Source of the DNA: Faecalibacterium sp. I3-3-33
GTDB lineage: Bacteria > Bacillota > Clostridia > Oscillospirales > Ruminococcaceae
Direction of reading: 5' to 3'
NCBI RefSeq assembly: GCF_023347295.1
Contig: NZ_CP094469.1
Location: 1,426,001-1,490,000 of the forward strand
Length of the DNA stretch: 64,000 bases
Notes under the pieces: generated by a model
What the model saw: only the letters and a program-made list of their open reading frames with translations
The model's database searches: none
What the model was told of the DNA's origin: nothing
Shown here: positions 32,707 to 41,291 of the stretch, in pieces
Position numbering within the stretch: position 1 is the stretch's first letter
Layout of the letters: each line of letters opens with the position of its first letter
Position numbers and translations under genes: made by a program

Positions 32707-34170
32707 ATGATGGATCAGAATACTTGTTTTGCATACCTGAATATGGAGCTGCCGGACGATATCCGCCGCCTGAAGGAGGCAGGCTATTACGATGCCGCCA
32801 TTGCGCGTATCGATGCCTGTCTGGCCGAGGACTGGACTGCCAGCCAGAACCAGCCCCTGCACCCGCAGGGTGCGCTGCCTGTAAACCCCACCCCCCACGG
32901 CGTGGATGCGTGGCGGCAGGGTCTGCTGGCACACCGGGAAATTTTGCGCCGTCTGCCGCGGGACTACACTCTCACCGCCGAGCAGCTGCTGAACCAGCTG
33001 CAGGCCACCCTGCGGGACTTTACCGCCGAGGAGTTCGCTGCGCTGGACGCTGCCGGGCAGATGGACTGGCGCTTTGTGGAAGGGCAGAAGCGCTATATCT
33101 ACCGCGCCGCCGAAACGCTGGTGGCTACCCATCCCGACCTTGCCGCCCGTCAGCTGGACCCGCCCGTCCCGGAGCGCAGCTGGGATCGTTTTGAGCCCCA
33201 GCACGACCAGATGGTGCGCACCGGTGCAGTCAGTGCAGACATCACCCTGCGCACCAGCATCGGCATGACCGACGAGACCTTTGCCCGCGCCCTTGCCGCT
33301 GCAAAGGCTGAGGGCAGAAACACCGTACACGTCAAAGTATGGCTGCCGCTGCCTGCTGCCTGCCCGGCACAGAGCAATATCACGCTGGACAGCTTTACCG
33401 CCCAGCCCACTTATATTGCGCCGGAAACTGCACCCCAGCGTACCGCGTACTGGGAGGCAGACCTTGCCGAGAATTGCCGTTTTGGCGCACAGTACAGCTA
33501 CCGCAGCACCGCGCACTACGCTGCCCCGCTGGAATTGCACGCCGACCCCGTGCAGCCGGATTTTGACACCGCCGAGCAGCTGCCCCACATCGCCTTTACC
33601 CCCTATATGAAGGCACTGGCTGCCCAGCTGACCGAGGGTATCACTGACCCGGTGCAGAAGGCAAAGCGCATTTACGATTTTGTCACCCTGAACGTGCACT
33701 ATCACTTCCAGCCCATGTATTTTGTGCACGAGAACATCACCGATAACTGCGCCCGCAGCCGCCGGGGAGATTGCGGCGTGATGGCAGCTACCTTTATCAC
33801 ACTTTGCCGCATTGCAGGCATCCCGGCAAAGTGGCAGAGCGGCATGGTGGCACGGCCGGAGACAGCCGGCTGCCACGACTGGGCAATGTTCTACATTGCG
33901 CCCAAGGGCTGGATGTACGCCGATTGCTCTGCCGGTGCGTCTATGGCGCGTGCGGGCAACGAGAAGATGCGCCTGCACTACTTCGGCAATCTGGACACCG
34001 ACCGCATGGTAGCTAACAGCGATATCTGCGCGCCCTTCGACCCGCCCATGTGCGCCTTCCGCGCCGACCCCTGTGATAATCAGGTGGGCGAGATGGAGGT
34101 AGACGGTGTGGGTCTGTACGGCCAGCAGGTGGAGACCACGCAGGAGATCGTAAAGCATCAGGAAGTATAA
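32707..34170 (+). CDS. Transglutaminase-like domain protein
   Basis: This 487-residue protein lacks a signal peptide. The N-terminal 300 residues are helical and then beta-rich without a recognised name. The transglutaminase core spans about residues 300-430, with the nucleophile in RRGDCGVMAATFITLCRIAGI, the histidine in CHDWAMFYIAP and the aspartate in WMYADCS, so a full Cys-His-Asp triad is present. Members can be proteases or amide-transfer enzymes; the substrate is unknown. AAGGAG precedes the ATG. It is probably co-transcribed with the secreted hydrolase. Confidence 0.85.
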   Translation: MMDQNTCFAYLNMELPDDIRRLKEAGYYDAAIARIDACLAEDWTASQNQPLHPQGALPVNPTPHGVDAWRQGLLAHREILRRLPRDYTLTAEQLLNQLQATLRDFTAEEFAALDAAGQMDWRFVEGQKRYIYRAAETLVATHPDLAARQLDPPVPERSWDRFEPQHDQMVRTGAVSADITLRTSIGMTDETFARALAAAKAEGRNTVHVKVWLPLPAACPAQSNITLDSFTAQPTYIAPETAPQRTAYWEADLAENCRFGAQYSYRSTAHYAAPLELHADPVQPDFDTAEQLPHIAFTPYMKALAAQLTEGITDPVQKAKRIYDFVTLNVHYHFQPMYFVHENITDNCARSRRGDCGVMAATFITLCRIAGIPAKWQSGMVARPETAGCHDWAMFYIAPKGWMYADCSAGASMARAGNEKMRLHYFGNLDTDRMVANSDICAPFDPPMCAFRADPCDNQVGEMEVDGVGLYGQQVETTQEIVKHQEV

Positions 34171-34176
34171 GCATAT

Positions 34177-34210
34177 CCGGGTCTGCCATTACCGCAAGAC
34201 CCGGATTTTT
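34177..34210 (+). terminator. Terminator after the transglutaminase-like gene
   Basis: CCGGGTCT (34177-34184) pairs with AGACCCGG (34197-34204) and is followed by ATTTTT. rmuC begins 22 bases later. Confidence 0.82.
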
Positions 34211-34232
34211 GAGTTAAAAGGAGAACTGATTC

Positions 34233-35570
34233 ATGGAATTTTTGGCAGGACTGTACACGCTTCTGCTGGTAGTCATCTGTCTGCTGCAGGCGCTTTTGCT
34301 GTACCGCACCGGCAAGCCCGCTGCCCGGCAGGACGATGAAGCCCTGAAGGAGTGGCTACGCCAGCAGCTGGAAGCACAGGCGCGGGTGTTGGAAGAAAAA
34401 CAGACGCAGCAGGCACAGCAGAATCTGGCCGCGATGGCGCACATCAGCGATACCCTTCAAACCGCAGTGCAGGGCATGAGCAGCACCCTGACGGCGGGGC
34501 AGAATGCCCAGCAGCAGACCATGGAGCAGCGCTTGCAGGGGCTGGAAGCCTCCAACGCCCGCAAGCTGGAGGAGATGCGCAAAACGCTGGCAGACGGTCT
34601 TGCCGCCATGCAGGCACAGAACGCTCAGAAGCTGGACGAGATCCGCCACACCGTGGACGAGCAATTGCAGGACGCACTGCAAAAGCGGGTGACTGAAAGC
34701 TTTAAGGCGGTCAACGACCAGCTGGAACAGGTGTACAAGGGCTTGGGCGAGATGCAGAGCCTTGCTGCCGATGTGGGCGGGCTGAAGCAGGTGCTTTCCG
34801 GCGTCAAGACCCGCGGCATTCTGGGCGAGATCCAGCTGGGCGCAATTCTGGAAGAAATCCTTGCGCCGGAGCAGTACGACACCAACGTAGCCACCATCCC
34901 CGGCAGCACCCAGCGGGTGGAGTACGCCATCCGGATGCCCGGCGTGGACGGCGGCAGCGTCTGGCTGCCCATCGATTCCAAGTTTCCCGGCGATACCTAC
35001 GCCCACCTGCAGGATGCACAGGCCTCCGGCGATGCGCAGGCTGTGGAAAACGCCCGCCACGCGCTGGAACTGGTGCTGCGCAGCGAGGCAAAGGATATCC
35101 GGGAAAAATATGTGGAACCGCCCTACACCACAGCTTTCGGCATCCTGTTTCTGCCCTTTGAGGGGCTGTACGCCGAGGTGGTGAACGCCGGGCTGCTGGA
35201 GGTTTTGCAGCGGGATTATCAGGTGAACGTGGCCGGTCCCAGCACCATGGCAGCATTGCTCAACAGCCTGCAAATGGGCTTCAAGACCCTTGCCATCCAG
35301 AAGCGCTCCGGCGAGGTGTGGCGGCTGCTGGGTGCGGTCAAAACCGAGTTCGACAAGTTTGGGCAGGGGCTTTCCAAAATGCAGCAGCGCCTGCGCCAGA
35401 CCGATGAAGAGCTGGACAACCTCATCGGGGTGCGCAGCCGCGCCATCAGCCGCAAGCTGCGTGCAGTGCAGACGCTGGACGAGAACACCGCCGCCGCGCT
35501 GCTGGAGCTGGACACTGAGCCGGGCAGACCAGTAGCGGCACGTCTGCCGGAGAGCGGGGAAGAGGTTTGA
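34233..35570 (+). CDS. rmuC: DNA recombination protein RmuC
   Basis: This 445-residue protein has one N-terminal membrane helix (about residues 3-24), a long coiled coil rich in Gln/Ala/Glu (about 30-180), then the RmuC nuclease-like domain. The latter shows GGLKQVLSGVKTRGILGEIQLG, LPIDSKFPGDTY, the EAKDIREKYVEPPYTT segment and FLPFEGLYAEV, which are the core RmuC motifs. In E. coli, RmuC limits inversions at short inverted repeats. The AAAGGAG site before the ATG supports the start. Confidence 0.93.
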   Translation: MEFLAGLYTLLLVVICLLQALLLYRTGKPAARQDDEALKEWLRQQLEAQARVLEEKQTQQAQQNLAAMAHISDTLQTAVQGMSSTLTAGQNAQQQTMEQRLQGLEASNARKLEEMRKTLADGLAAMQAQNAQKLDEIRHTVDEQLQDALQKRVTESFKAVNDQLEQVYKGLGEMQSLAADVGGLKQVLSGVKTRGILGEIQLGAILEEILAPEQYDTNVATIPGSTQRVEYAIRMPGVDGGSVWLPIDSKFPGDTYAHLQDAQASGDAQAVENARHALELVLRSEAKDIREKYVEPPYTTAFGILFLPFEGLYAEVVNAGLLEVLQRDYQVNVAGPSTMAALLNSLQMGFKTLAIQKRSGEVWRLLGAVKTEFDKFGQGLSKMQQRLRQTDEELDNLIGVRSRAISRKLRAVQTLDENTAAALLELDTEPGRPVAARLPESGEEV

Positions 35571-35596
35571 TGTGCAGAACTTCTCTGCGTTATCCC

Positions 35597-35625
35597 TTGC
35601 GAAATTTATGACAATGTGGTATTAT
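35597..35625 (+). promoter_or_regulatory. Promoter of the flavodiiron gene
   Basis: -35 TTGCGA (35597-35602) and -10 TATTAT (35620-35625) are separated by 17 bases, about 65 bases before the ATG. Confidence 0.72.
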
Positions 35626-35691
35626 AGGAATTGTTCTTATAAATTTTTGCCAATTCACGGCACAACATAAAACAAAAGGAGTCTGAACGGT

Positions 35692-36873
35692 ATGAGCATG
35701 AAAAAAATCAGCGAAGCCATTCTTGGTGTAGGCGTGGACGATACTACCATCGACCTGTTCGAGAGCCAGTATCCGGTGCCCACCGGGGTCAGCTATAATT
35801 CCTATGTCATTCTGGACGAAAAGACCACCATTCTGGACACGGTGGACGCCCGCGCCACTGAGCCTTGGCTGGAAAACCTTGCCGAGGCACTGGGCGGCTG
35901 CAAGCCCGCCTATCTGGTTGTCTCCCACATGGAGCCGGACCACGGTGCCAACGTGGCAAAGCTGGCAGCCCTCTACCCGGAAATGCAGGTGGTGGGCAAC
36001 GCCAAGACCTTCCAGTATATGGAGCAGTTCTTTGGCGCAGATGCCATTGCTCCGGAGCGCCGCGTGGTGGTGAAGGACGGCGAGAGCCTGAGCCTTGGCG
36101 CCCACACCCTCACCTTTGTGTTTGCCCCCATGGTGCACTGGCCGGAGGTCATGGTCAGCTACGAGAGCAGCGAGAAGGTGCTGTTCTCCGCCGATGGCTT
36201 TGGCCGCTTTGGCGCTGTGGCAAAGTTTGACGAAAACGCCGACTGGGCCAGCGAAGCCCGCCGCTACTACCTGAACATCGTGGGCAAGTACGGCCCGCAG
36301 GTGCAGGCACTGCTCAAAAAAGCTGCGGCACTGGACATCAAGACGATCTGCCCGCTGCACGGCCCGGTGCTTACCGGCGATCTGAGCAAGTACCTGAACT
36401 ACTACGATCTCTGGTCCAGCTACAAGGCTGAGGAGCCGGAAAAGATCCTGGTAGCCAGCGCATCCATCCACGGCCACACTCGCGCCGCCGCCCACACCAT
36501 GGCTGAAAAGCTGCGCGCACAGGGCGCAAAGGTGGTGGAGATGGACCTGACCCGCACTGATGTGTCCTACGCCGTCACCGAGGCTTTCCGCTGCGGCAAG
36601 ATCGTGTTGGCCTGCGCCACCTACGATGGCTTCCTCTTCCCGCCGATGGAGAACCTGCTGGCTCACCTCAAGACCAAGAACTTCCAGAACCGCACCGTCG
36701 GCCTGATGGAAAACGGCACTTGGGCACCCATGGCTGCAAAGCTTATGCATGCAGAGCTGGAGAGCATGAAGAACATCACCCTCTGCGAGAATGTGGTCAC
36801 CATCCGCTCTGCCGCCAACGCCGCCGCTGAGGCACAGATGGACGCCCTTGCCGCAGAACTCGTGGCAAAGTAA
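35692..36873 (+). CDS. Flavodiiron protein (FprA family)
   Basis: This 393-residue protein has a metallo-beta-lactamase-like diiron domain and a C-terminal flavodoxin domain. The diiron ligands are visible as HMEPDH (residues 79-84), the histidine in APMVHWPE, the aspartate in FSADGFG and the histidine in CPLHGP. The FMN phosphate loop is VASASIHGHTRAAA. Such enzymes reduce O2 to water or NO to N2O, using a rubredoxin-type donor. In an oxygen-sensitive gut anaerobe it most likely protects against O2. It stands alone between its promoter and a strong terminator. Confidence 0.94.
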   Translation: MSMKKISEAILGVGVDDTTIDLFESQYPVPTGVSYNSYVILDEKTTILDTVDARATEPWLENLAEALGGCKPAYLVVSHMEPDHGANVAKLAALYPEMQVVGNAKTFQYMEQFFGADAIAPERRVVVKDGESLSLGAHTLTFVFAPMVHWPEVMVSYESSEKVLFSADGFGRFGAVAKFDENADWASEARRYYLNIVGKYGPQVQALLKKAAALDIKTICPLHGPVLTGDLSKYLNYYDLWSSYKAEEPEKILVASASIHGHTRAAAHTMAEKLRAQGAKVVEMDLTRTDVSYAVTEAFRCGKIVLACATYDGFLFPPMENLLAHLKTKNFQNRTVGLMENGTWAPMAAKLMHAELESMKNITLCENVVTIRSAANAAAEAQMDALAAELVAK

Positions 36874-36900
36874 CACGATATAAAATCAGTTGAACGCAAA

Positions 36901-36943
36901 CACTCCCGGGTCTTCCTATAAAAAGCCCGGGAGTGTTTTTTTT
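36901..36943 (+). terminator. Strong terminator after the flavodiiron gene
   Basis: A ten-base perfect stem (CACTCCCGGG, 36901-36910, with 36925-36934) is followed by eight or nine T residues. Confidence 0.94.
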
Positions 36944-37012
36944 GGCAGTCTAATGGGGAGTTTACGAGGCGTTAGCACGAAATTTTACGTCATTTTTTGA
37001 AATGGACACAAA

Positions 37013-37055
37013 CAAAAAAGCGGTAAAACGAACAAATTCTGAACGCTTCACCGCT
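37013..37055 (-). terminator. Terminator after tRNA-Gly
   Basis: In the minus direction, AGCGGT...ACCGCT forms the base of a hairpin followed by six T residues. It begins seven bases after the tRNA 3' end. Confidence 0.8.
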
Positions 37056-37061
37056 ATATTT

Positions 37062-37137
37062 TGGAGCAGGATACGGGACTCGAACCCGCCGCCTACTGCT
37101 TGGGAAGCAGTCGCTCTACCGGATGAGCTAACCCTGC
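37062..37137 (-). tRNA. tRNA-Gly (anticodon CCC)
   Basis: The 76-base sequence folds as a cloverleaf: acceptor GCAGGGT pairing with ATCCTGC, D-arm GCTC/GAGC, anticodon stem ACTGC/GCAGT with loop TTCCCAA, and a GGTTCGAGTCC T-arm. The CCA end is encoded. The loop gives anticodon CCC, hence glycine (GGG codons), and base 73 is T, as usual for bacterial tRNA-Gly. It is a single tRNA gene with its own promoter and terminator. Confidence 0.95.
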
Positions 37138-37149
37138 AAGTGCTCCATT

Positions 37150-37178
37150 ATTGTAACAAAGCAGGGCAGGAATGTCAA
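37150..37178 (-). promoter_or_regulatory. Promoter of tRNA-Gly
   Basis: On the minus strand, a perfect -35 TTGACA (37173-37178) and -10 TACAAT (37150-37155) are separated by 17 bases, ending 12 bases before the mature 5' end. Confidence 0.9.
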
Positions 37179-37202
37179 GGCTTTTCCGCACGAAATTTGC
37201 GG

Positions 37203-38789
37203 TCAACTCATTTTGGCCCAAGTCAGGTCCAGCACAGGGAAAAACGGGTCGAATACCAAGTCGCGCACGCCATTTGCCAGCAGCAGACGCTTCTGCTGTG
37301 CCATCAGGGGCACTACGGTGCAGCTTTCCAGCAGCTGCCGCTCGCACTGCGCCAACAGAGCGCAACGGTCCTTGCCGGTCTGCTGTGCGCTCAGTGCCAG
37401 CCGGTCGGCATAAACAGTATCGGCATAGCCGGTCAGGCTACCTCCCTCAGTGGTGAACTGCTGCAGCATCTGGTACACGCTGCCGCCCTCGGCACGGATG
37501 GGCGCAAGGGCAATGGTGTATTTCCCGGCGGCAATGCGGGCGTCAAATTCGTCTTGTTCTACCTCCTCCACCGAGAAGAACAGGGAGCACTCCTTCTGCC
37601 ATGCGCTGTTGATCTGGTCGGCCAGTTCGCCCAGCCCGGCGTTCTTGGGCAGCAGCAGGGTCACGCCGGAAAAATCCGAGGTCGCCATGCCCTGCCGCGC
37701 AGCCAGATACAAGGCCTTCGGCTCCGGGATGGTGGGCAGGGGATTCCCGGCAGTCTCGCGGTAGTCCAGACCGTCCACGGTCAGACCCTCCGGCACAAGC
37801 CCCTTTGCGGCGGCGTACAGGCCGCTGGAGGGCACATCGGCGTTTTCCCGGGCAATCCCGGCCAGCGCCTGCCGCAGCTGCTGGTTCTGGAACACCGACC
37901 CCTCCGCCGCGTTGAACAGCAGCGCCCATGTGGTGTCGGAATAGCTTACGGTCTGTAAGCTGGTGGCTTCGCCGCTCTCGTCCAGCGCTGCCGAGCATTT
38001 GTCGTCGGCAATAAGCTGGGCTGCGCTTTTGCCGCTGCCGCTGGTGTCCTGCACCAGACGCAGACTGCCGACCAGTGGGCTTTCCACGGTGCGCCGCAAA
38101 AACAGGCCGTTCGTCGTCCAGTTATACAGGTAAAAGCTGCCGCTTGCAAGCGTAGTCTTGGCAGTCAGCCCATAGGTGCCCCGGGTGCTCTCAAAAAAGG
38201 CCTCGTCACAGGGGGCTGCACCGGGCAATGCCAGCTTTGCTAAGAAGTTATCGTCCCGCTCACTCAGCCGGAACACCAACGTCAGCGCCCCATTGGCCGA
38301 AACGCCCAGACTGCTTTCGTCCGCCAGTCCCGCTTGCACGGCGGCGCTGTTCTGGATGGCGGAAAACTCCACCGCATAGGGCGAGGCGGTATCGGCGCGG
38401 AAAATACGCCGGAACGCAAACACAAAGTCCTCGGCGGTAATGTCGTACTCTGTGGCGGCACCCTTGGCGGCTGCGTAGGTCAGGCCGTCCTTCAGGGTAA
38501 AGGTGTAGGTCAGCCCGTCCGAGGACACCGTCCACTTCTCACAGAGCCCCGGCACAAGTTCACCGTCCGGGTCCTTGCGCACCAGTGTGCCGTACAGGTT
38601 CTCGCAGGCGATGACATCCGACGCAGCGGAAGCCACCTGCGGATCCAGATTTGCGGGGATGCTGTCCACGAACCATGTAAAGCTGGCAGAGTTTGTGGAG
38701 CTGCCGCAGCCGGTCAGGGCAAAAAGAAACGCAGCAGCCAGTACCGCTGCGGTAAAACGCAACCATCGTTTCAAAAAGAATAACCTCAT
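37203..38789 (-). CDS. ABC transporter substrate-binding lipoprotein, family 5 (peptide/nickel type)
   Basis: This 528-residue lipoprotein (LTGC, Cys28) belongs to the OppA/DppA group. Seen: SIPANLDPQVASAASDVIACENLYGTL (the usual N-terminal signature region), GLCEKWTVSSDGLTYTFTLKDGL, ITAEDFVFAFRRIF and a C-terminal TIALAPIRAEGGSVYQML segment. No permease or ATPase genes are adjacent, so it is an orphan binding protein that must share a transporter encoded elsewhere. Two ATGs (38798 and 38789) are close; the second is slightly favoured by a GAAG element nine bases upstream. The terminator for this gene was not clear. Confidence 0.88.
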   Translation of the reverse strand: MRLFFLKRWLRFTAAVLAAAFLFALTGCGSSTNSASFTWFVDSIPANLDPQVASAASDVIACENLYGTLVRKDPDGELVPGLCEKWTVSSDGLTYTFTLKDGLTYAAAKGAATEYDITAEDFVFAFRRIFRADTASPYAVEFSAIQNSAAVQAGLADESSLGVSANGALTLVFRLSERDDNFLAKLALPGAAPCDEAFFESTRGTYGLTAKTTLASGSFYLYNWTTNGLFLRRTVESPLVGSLRLVQDTSGSGKSAAQLIADDKCSAALDESGEATSLQTVSYSDTTWALLFNAAEGSVFQNQQLRQALAGIARENADVPSSGLYAAAKGLVPEGLTVDGLDYRETAGNPLPTIPEPKALYLAARQGMATSDFSGVTLLLPKNAGLGELADQINSAWQKECSLFFSVEEVEQDEFDARIAAGKYTIALAPIRAEGGSVYQMLQQFTTEGGSLTGYADTVYADRLALSAQQTGKDRCALLAQCERQLLESCTVVPLMAQQKRLLLANGVRDLVFDPFFPVLDLTWAKMS

Positions 38790-38836
38790 TCCGTTCATCT
38801 TCGCGCAGAAACGGCAAAAAGCGCTCTGCAACGACA

Positions 38837-38865
38837 AGTGTAGCAGAAAGCAGCAGAAAAAACAA
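38837..38865 (-). promoter_or_regulatory. Promoter of the family 5 binding-protein gene
   Basis: On the minus strand, -35 TTGTTT (38860-38865) and -10 TACACT (38837-38842) are separated by 17 bases. Confidence 0.65.
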
Positions 38866-38918
38866 TTGCCTTTTTGTGAATTTATCGGGCTTTTTGAAGC
38901 AGACTGTGCGGTTTTCCG

Positions 38919-38947
38919 TTGCCAATTGCGCGCAAATGGACTATAAT
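38919..38947 (+). promoter_or_regulatory. Promoter of murD
   Basis: -35 TTGCCA (38919-38924) and a perfect -10 TATAAT (38942-38947) are separated by 17 bases, divergent from the binding-protein promoter. Confidence 0.85.
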
Positions 38948-39024
38948 GGTACAGCAAAGTGATCCCCGCGCTGCCCGTGCGGCGCAGTGTTATACCATGA
39001 TCCTATAGAGGAGGAACTGTTTTT

Positions 39025-40428
39025 ATGCAGAAAGATCAGCAGAAGCTTGCCCAGCTTATTCAGGGCAAAAAGGTCGCCTTTATCGGCGCAGGCGTCAGCC
39101 ACAAGACCCTCATCAAGGAGTTTGTGGAGCTGGGCGCTCATGTGACCCTGTGCGACCAGAAAAAGAGCGTGGAGGACTTTGGCGATTACGCCGCCACCAT
39201 CCGGGAGCTGGGTATTGACCTGAGCCTTGGCGAAAACTATCTGGACGGCTTCAAGGGACAGGACATCATCATGCGCACCCCGGGCTTTGTGGGCTACTTT
39301 GAAAAGCCCCTGCAGGATGCCATGGCTGCTGGTACCATGGTCACCAGTGAGGTGGAACTGTTCTTCGACTTCTGCCCCTGCGAGATCGTGGCCGTGACCG
39401 GCTCGGACGGCAAGACCACCACCACCACCCTTATCTCCAAGTTCTACGAGGCTGCAGGCCGCAAGGTGCATTTGGGCGGCAACATTGGCGCAGCGCTGCT
39501 GCCCATGCTGCCGGAGGTGTCCCCGGAGGATGTGGCTGTGGTAGAGCTTTCCAGCTTCCAGCTGATCAGCATGCACGCAAGCCCCAACATTGCGGTGGTC
39601 ACCAACGTGACCCCGAACCATCTGGACCACCACAAGGACATGCAGGAATACATCGATGCCAAGCGCAATATCCTGCTGTACCAGAAGCAGCCCTGCCGCG
39701 CCGTGCTGGGCTATGAGAACGAGATCAGCCGCTCCATGCAGGCAGACTGCAAGGGCAAGCAGGTGTGGTTCACCCGCCTGCACGATACCGACAACGGTGC
39801 TTTCCTGCGCAAGGAGGACGGCATGCTCTGCATGGCTGAGGATGGCGTCGTGACCCCTTTCCTTGCCCAAAAGGACATCAAGCTGCGCGGTCTGCACAAC
39901 ATCGAAAACCTGCTGGCTGCGGCCGCTGCTGTGTGGGGCGAGGTGCCCGTAGAAGCCATCCGTCAGGTGGGCAGCACCTTCACCGGTGTGGAGCACCGCA
40001 TCGAGCCGGTGCGCACTCTGGACGGCGTGCTGTACTATAACGACTCCATCGGTACCAGCCCTACCCGCACCATTGCCGGTCTGCGCAGCTTTGACCGTAA
40101 GGTCATCCTCATCGCGGGCGGCTACGATAAGCACATCCCCTACGAGCCGCTGGCACCGGAGATCATCGCCCACGTCAAAAATCTGGTGCTGATGGGCGCT
40201 ACCGGCCCCCGCATCGAGCAGGCTGTGCGGGAGTGCCCCGGCTTTGACGAGACTGCGCTGCCCATTCAGCACGCAGATAACATGCAGCACGCCGTAGAGC
40301 TGGCGCGTGCCGCCGCAAAGCCGGGCGATATCATCATTCTGTCCCCGGCAAGCGCCTCCTTTGATCTGTATCCCAACTTTGAAGTGCGCGGCCGCGAGTT
40401 CAAAAAGATCGTCAACGCGCTCAAGTGA
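39025..40428 (+). CDS. murD: UDP-N-acetylmuramoyl-L-alanine--D-glutamate ligase MurD
   Basis: This 467-residue Mur ligase adds D-glutamate to UDP-MurNAc-L-Ala in the cytoplasmic stage of peptidoglycan synthesis. The N-terminal Rossmann-like domain has FIGAGVSHK, the ATP loop is GSDGKTTTT (126-134), the NVTPNHLDHHKDMQEY segment holds the metal and substrate ligands, and the C-terminal domain has GGYDKHIPYEPL and LSPASASFDLYPNFEVRG. It is not in a mur/fts cluster here. It overlaps a GNAT gene at its 3' end (GTGA). Confidence 0.95.
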   Translation: MQKDQQKLAQLIQGKKVAFIGAGVSHKTLIKEFVELGAHVTLCDQKKSVEDFGDYAATIRELGIDLSLGENYLDGFKGQDIIMRTPGFVGYFEKPLQDAMAAGTMVTSEVELFFDFCPCEIVAVTGSDGKTTTTTLISKFYEAAGRKVHLGGNIGAALLPMLPEVSPEDVAVVELSSFQLISMHASPNIAVVTNVTPNHLDHHKDMQEYIDAKRNILLYQKQPCRAVLGYENEISRSMQADCKGKQVWFTRLHDTDNGAFLRKEDGMLCMAEDGVVTPFLAQKDIKLRGLHNIENLLAAAAAVWGEVPVEAIRQVGSTFTGVEHRIEPVRTLDGVLYYNDSIGTSPTRTIAGLRSFDRKVILIAGGYDKHIPYEPLAPEIIAHVKNLVLMGATGPRIEQAVRECPGFDETALPIQHADNMQHAVELARAAAKPGDIIILSPASASFDLYPNFEVRGREFKKIVNALK

Positions 40429-41186
40429 TTGCACAGGTAAAGGATGCAAAGCGCCGTACCCGGTTCGCGAATGCCTGCCGGGGTCTGCCGGTGCTGGACG
40501 CTCTGCTGCCGCTGGACTGTGCGCTCTTTCGCAAAAGTCAGCCGTGGCGGTTCTACGCGGGTTCCACGCTGGCACTGGAACTTTCCGGCAGCACGGCATG
40601 GCTGGCGGGGCACGCAAACCCAGCAGAGCTGGCAAGCTTTTTGTCCTTCTGCGGGTGCGAGAGTGCCATTCTGGACGAGACTGTCTGCCCGCCGCCGGAC
40701 GGCTGGCACAAGGCAGAAACGCTGACCGTGTTCGGTCTGCCGCAGACTGGGCCGCTGCCCCTGCCCGCCGTGGACGAAGCCTTGTGGGCGCAGCTGACCC
40801 TCTGTCGGGAAGCGCCCGCCGCCCGGGTGGCAGCAGCACTTTACCCCGCAGACCCCGCCCGGCAGGCAGACTTTTACTCAGAACTGTGCACAAAGCGCAG
40901 CCGGGGCAGGGCAATGGCGTGGACATTGGAGCAGGGTAGCGCGGTCGTCTGCACCGTGGGTGCTTATGCCCTGTGCAATGGGCAGGCCTACATGGCCTGC
41001 GGGCAGACCGCAGAGCCGCTGCGGGGCAGAGGCATCGGCGGGCGGCTCATTGTGGAAATGGCAAACAGCCTTGCCGCTGAAGGGCTGCGCCCGGTGTTCC
41101 TCTGCGCACCGGAGCGGGTGCGGTTTTATGCCCGCCTTGGCTTTGCAAAGCAGGCAGAGTATGCCCGCTATGTGCCCGAAAAATAA
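40425..41186 (+). CDS. GNAT-fold protein coupled to murD
   Basis: This 253-residue protein starts at a GTG that overlaps the murD TGA as GTGA, which argues for coupled translation. The C-terminal 120 residues are a GNAT domain with the CoA loop AEPLRGRGIGGRLIVEMA and the final VRFYARLGFAKQAEYARY. The N-terminal 120 residues look like a degenerate second GNAT-like half (LALELSGSTAWLAGHAN). The substrate is unknown. Linkage to murD hints at, but does not show, a cell-wall or amino-acid target. Confidence 0.75.
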   Translation: MIAQVKDAKRRTRFANACRGLPVLDALLPLDCALFRKSQPWRFYAGSTLALELSGSTAWLAGHANPAELASFLSFCGCESAILDETVCPPPDGWHKAETLTVFGLPQTGPLPLPAVDEALWAQLTLCREAPAARVAAALYPADPARQADFYSELCTKRSRGRAMAWTLEQGSAVVCTVGAYALCNGQAYMACGQTAEPLRGRGIGGRLIVEMANSLAAEGLRPVFLCAPERVRFYARLGFAKQAEYARYVPEK

Positions 41187-41205
41187 TAAAGCTTTTTGCG
41201 CAAAA

Positions 41206-41239
41206 TGCCAGTTCTCCCGAAAGGAAGAACTGGCATTGC
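41206..41239. repeat. Hairpin between the GNAT gene and the YnbB-family gene
   Basis: ATGCCAGTTCT and its exact complement flank a short loop. On the plus strand no T-run follows; on the minus side TTTT follows, but no minus gene ends here. It may be a leader structure or processing site. Confidence 0.5.
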
Positions 41240-41291
41240 AACACAACGGCTCAGAGAGCCGAAAATAACAGGAAGGAACTATCACGTTATA

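Noticed and set aside
38941..40926. A 661-codon minus-strand frame across murD and the GNAT gene
   Set aside because: It is a shadow of murD and the following gene, with no start signal and no domain.
41206..41239. Hairpin after the GNAT gene read as a terminator
   Set aside because: No T-run follows on the plus strand, and no minus-strand gene ends there; it is recorded only as a structure.
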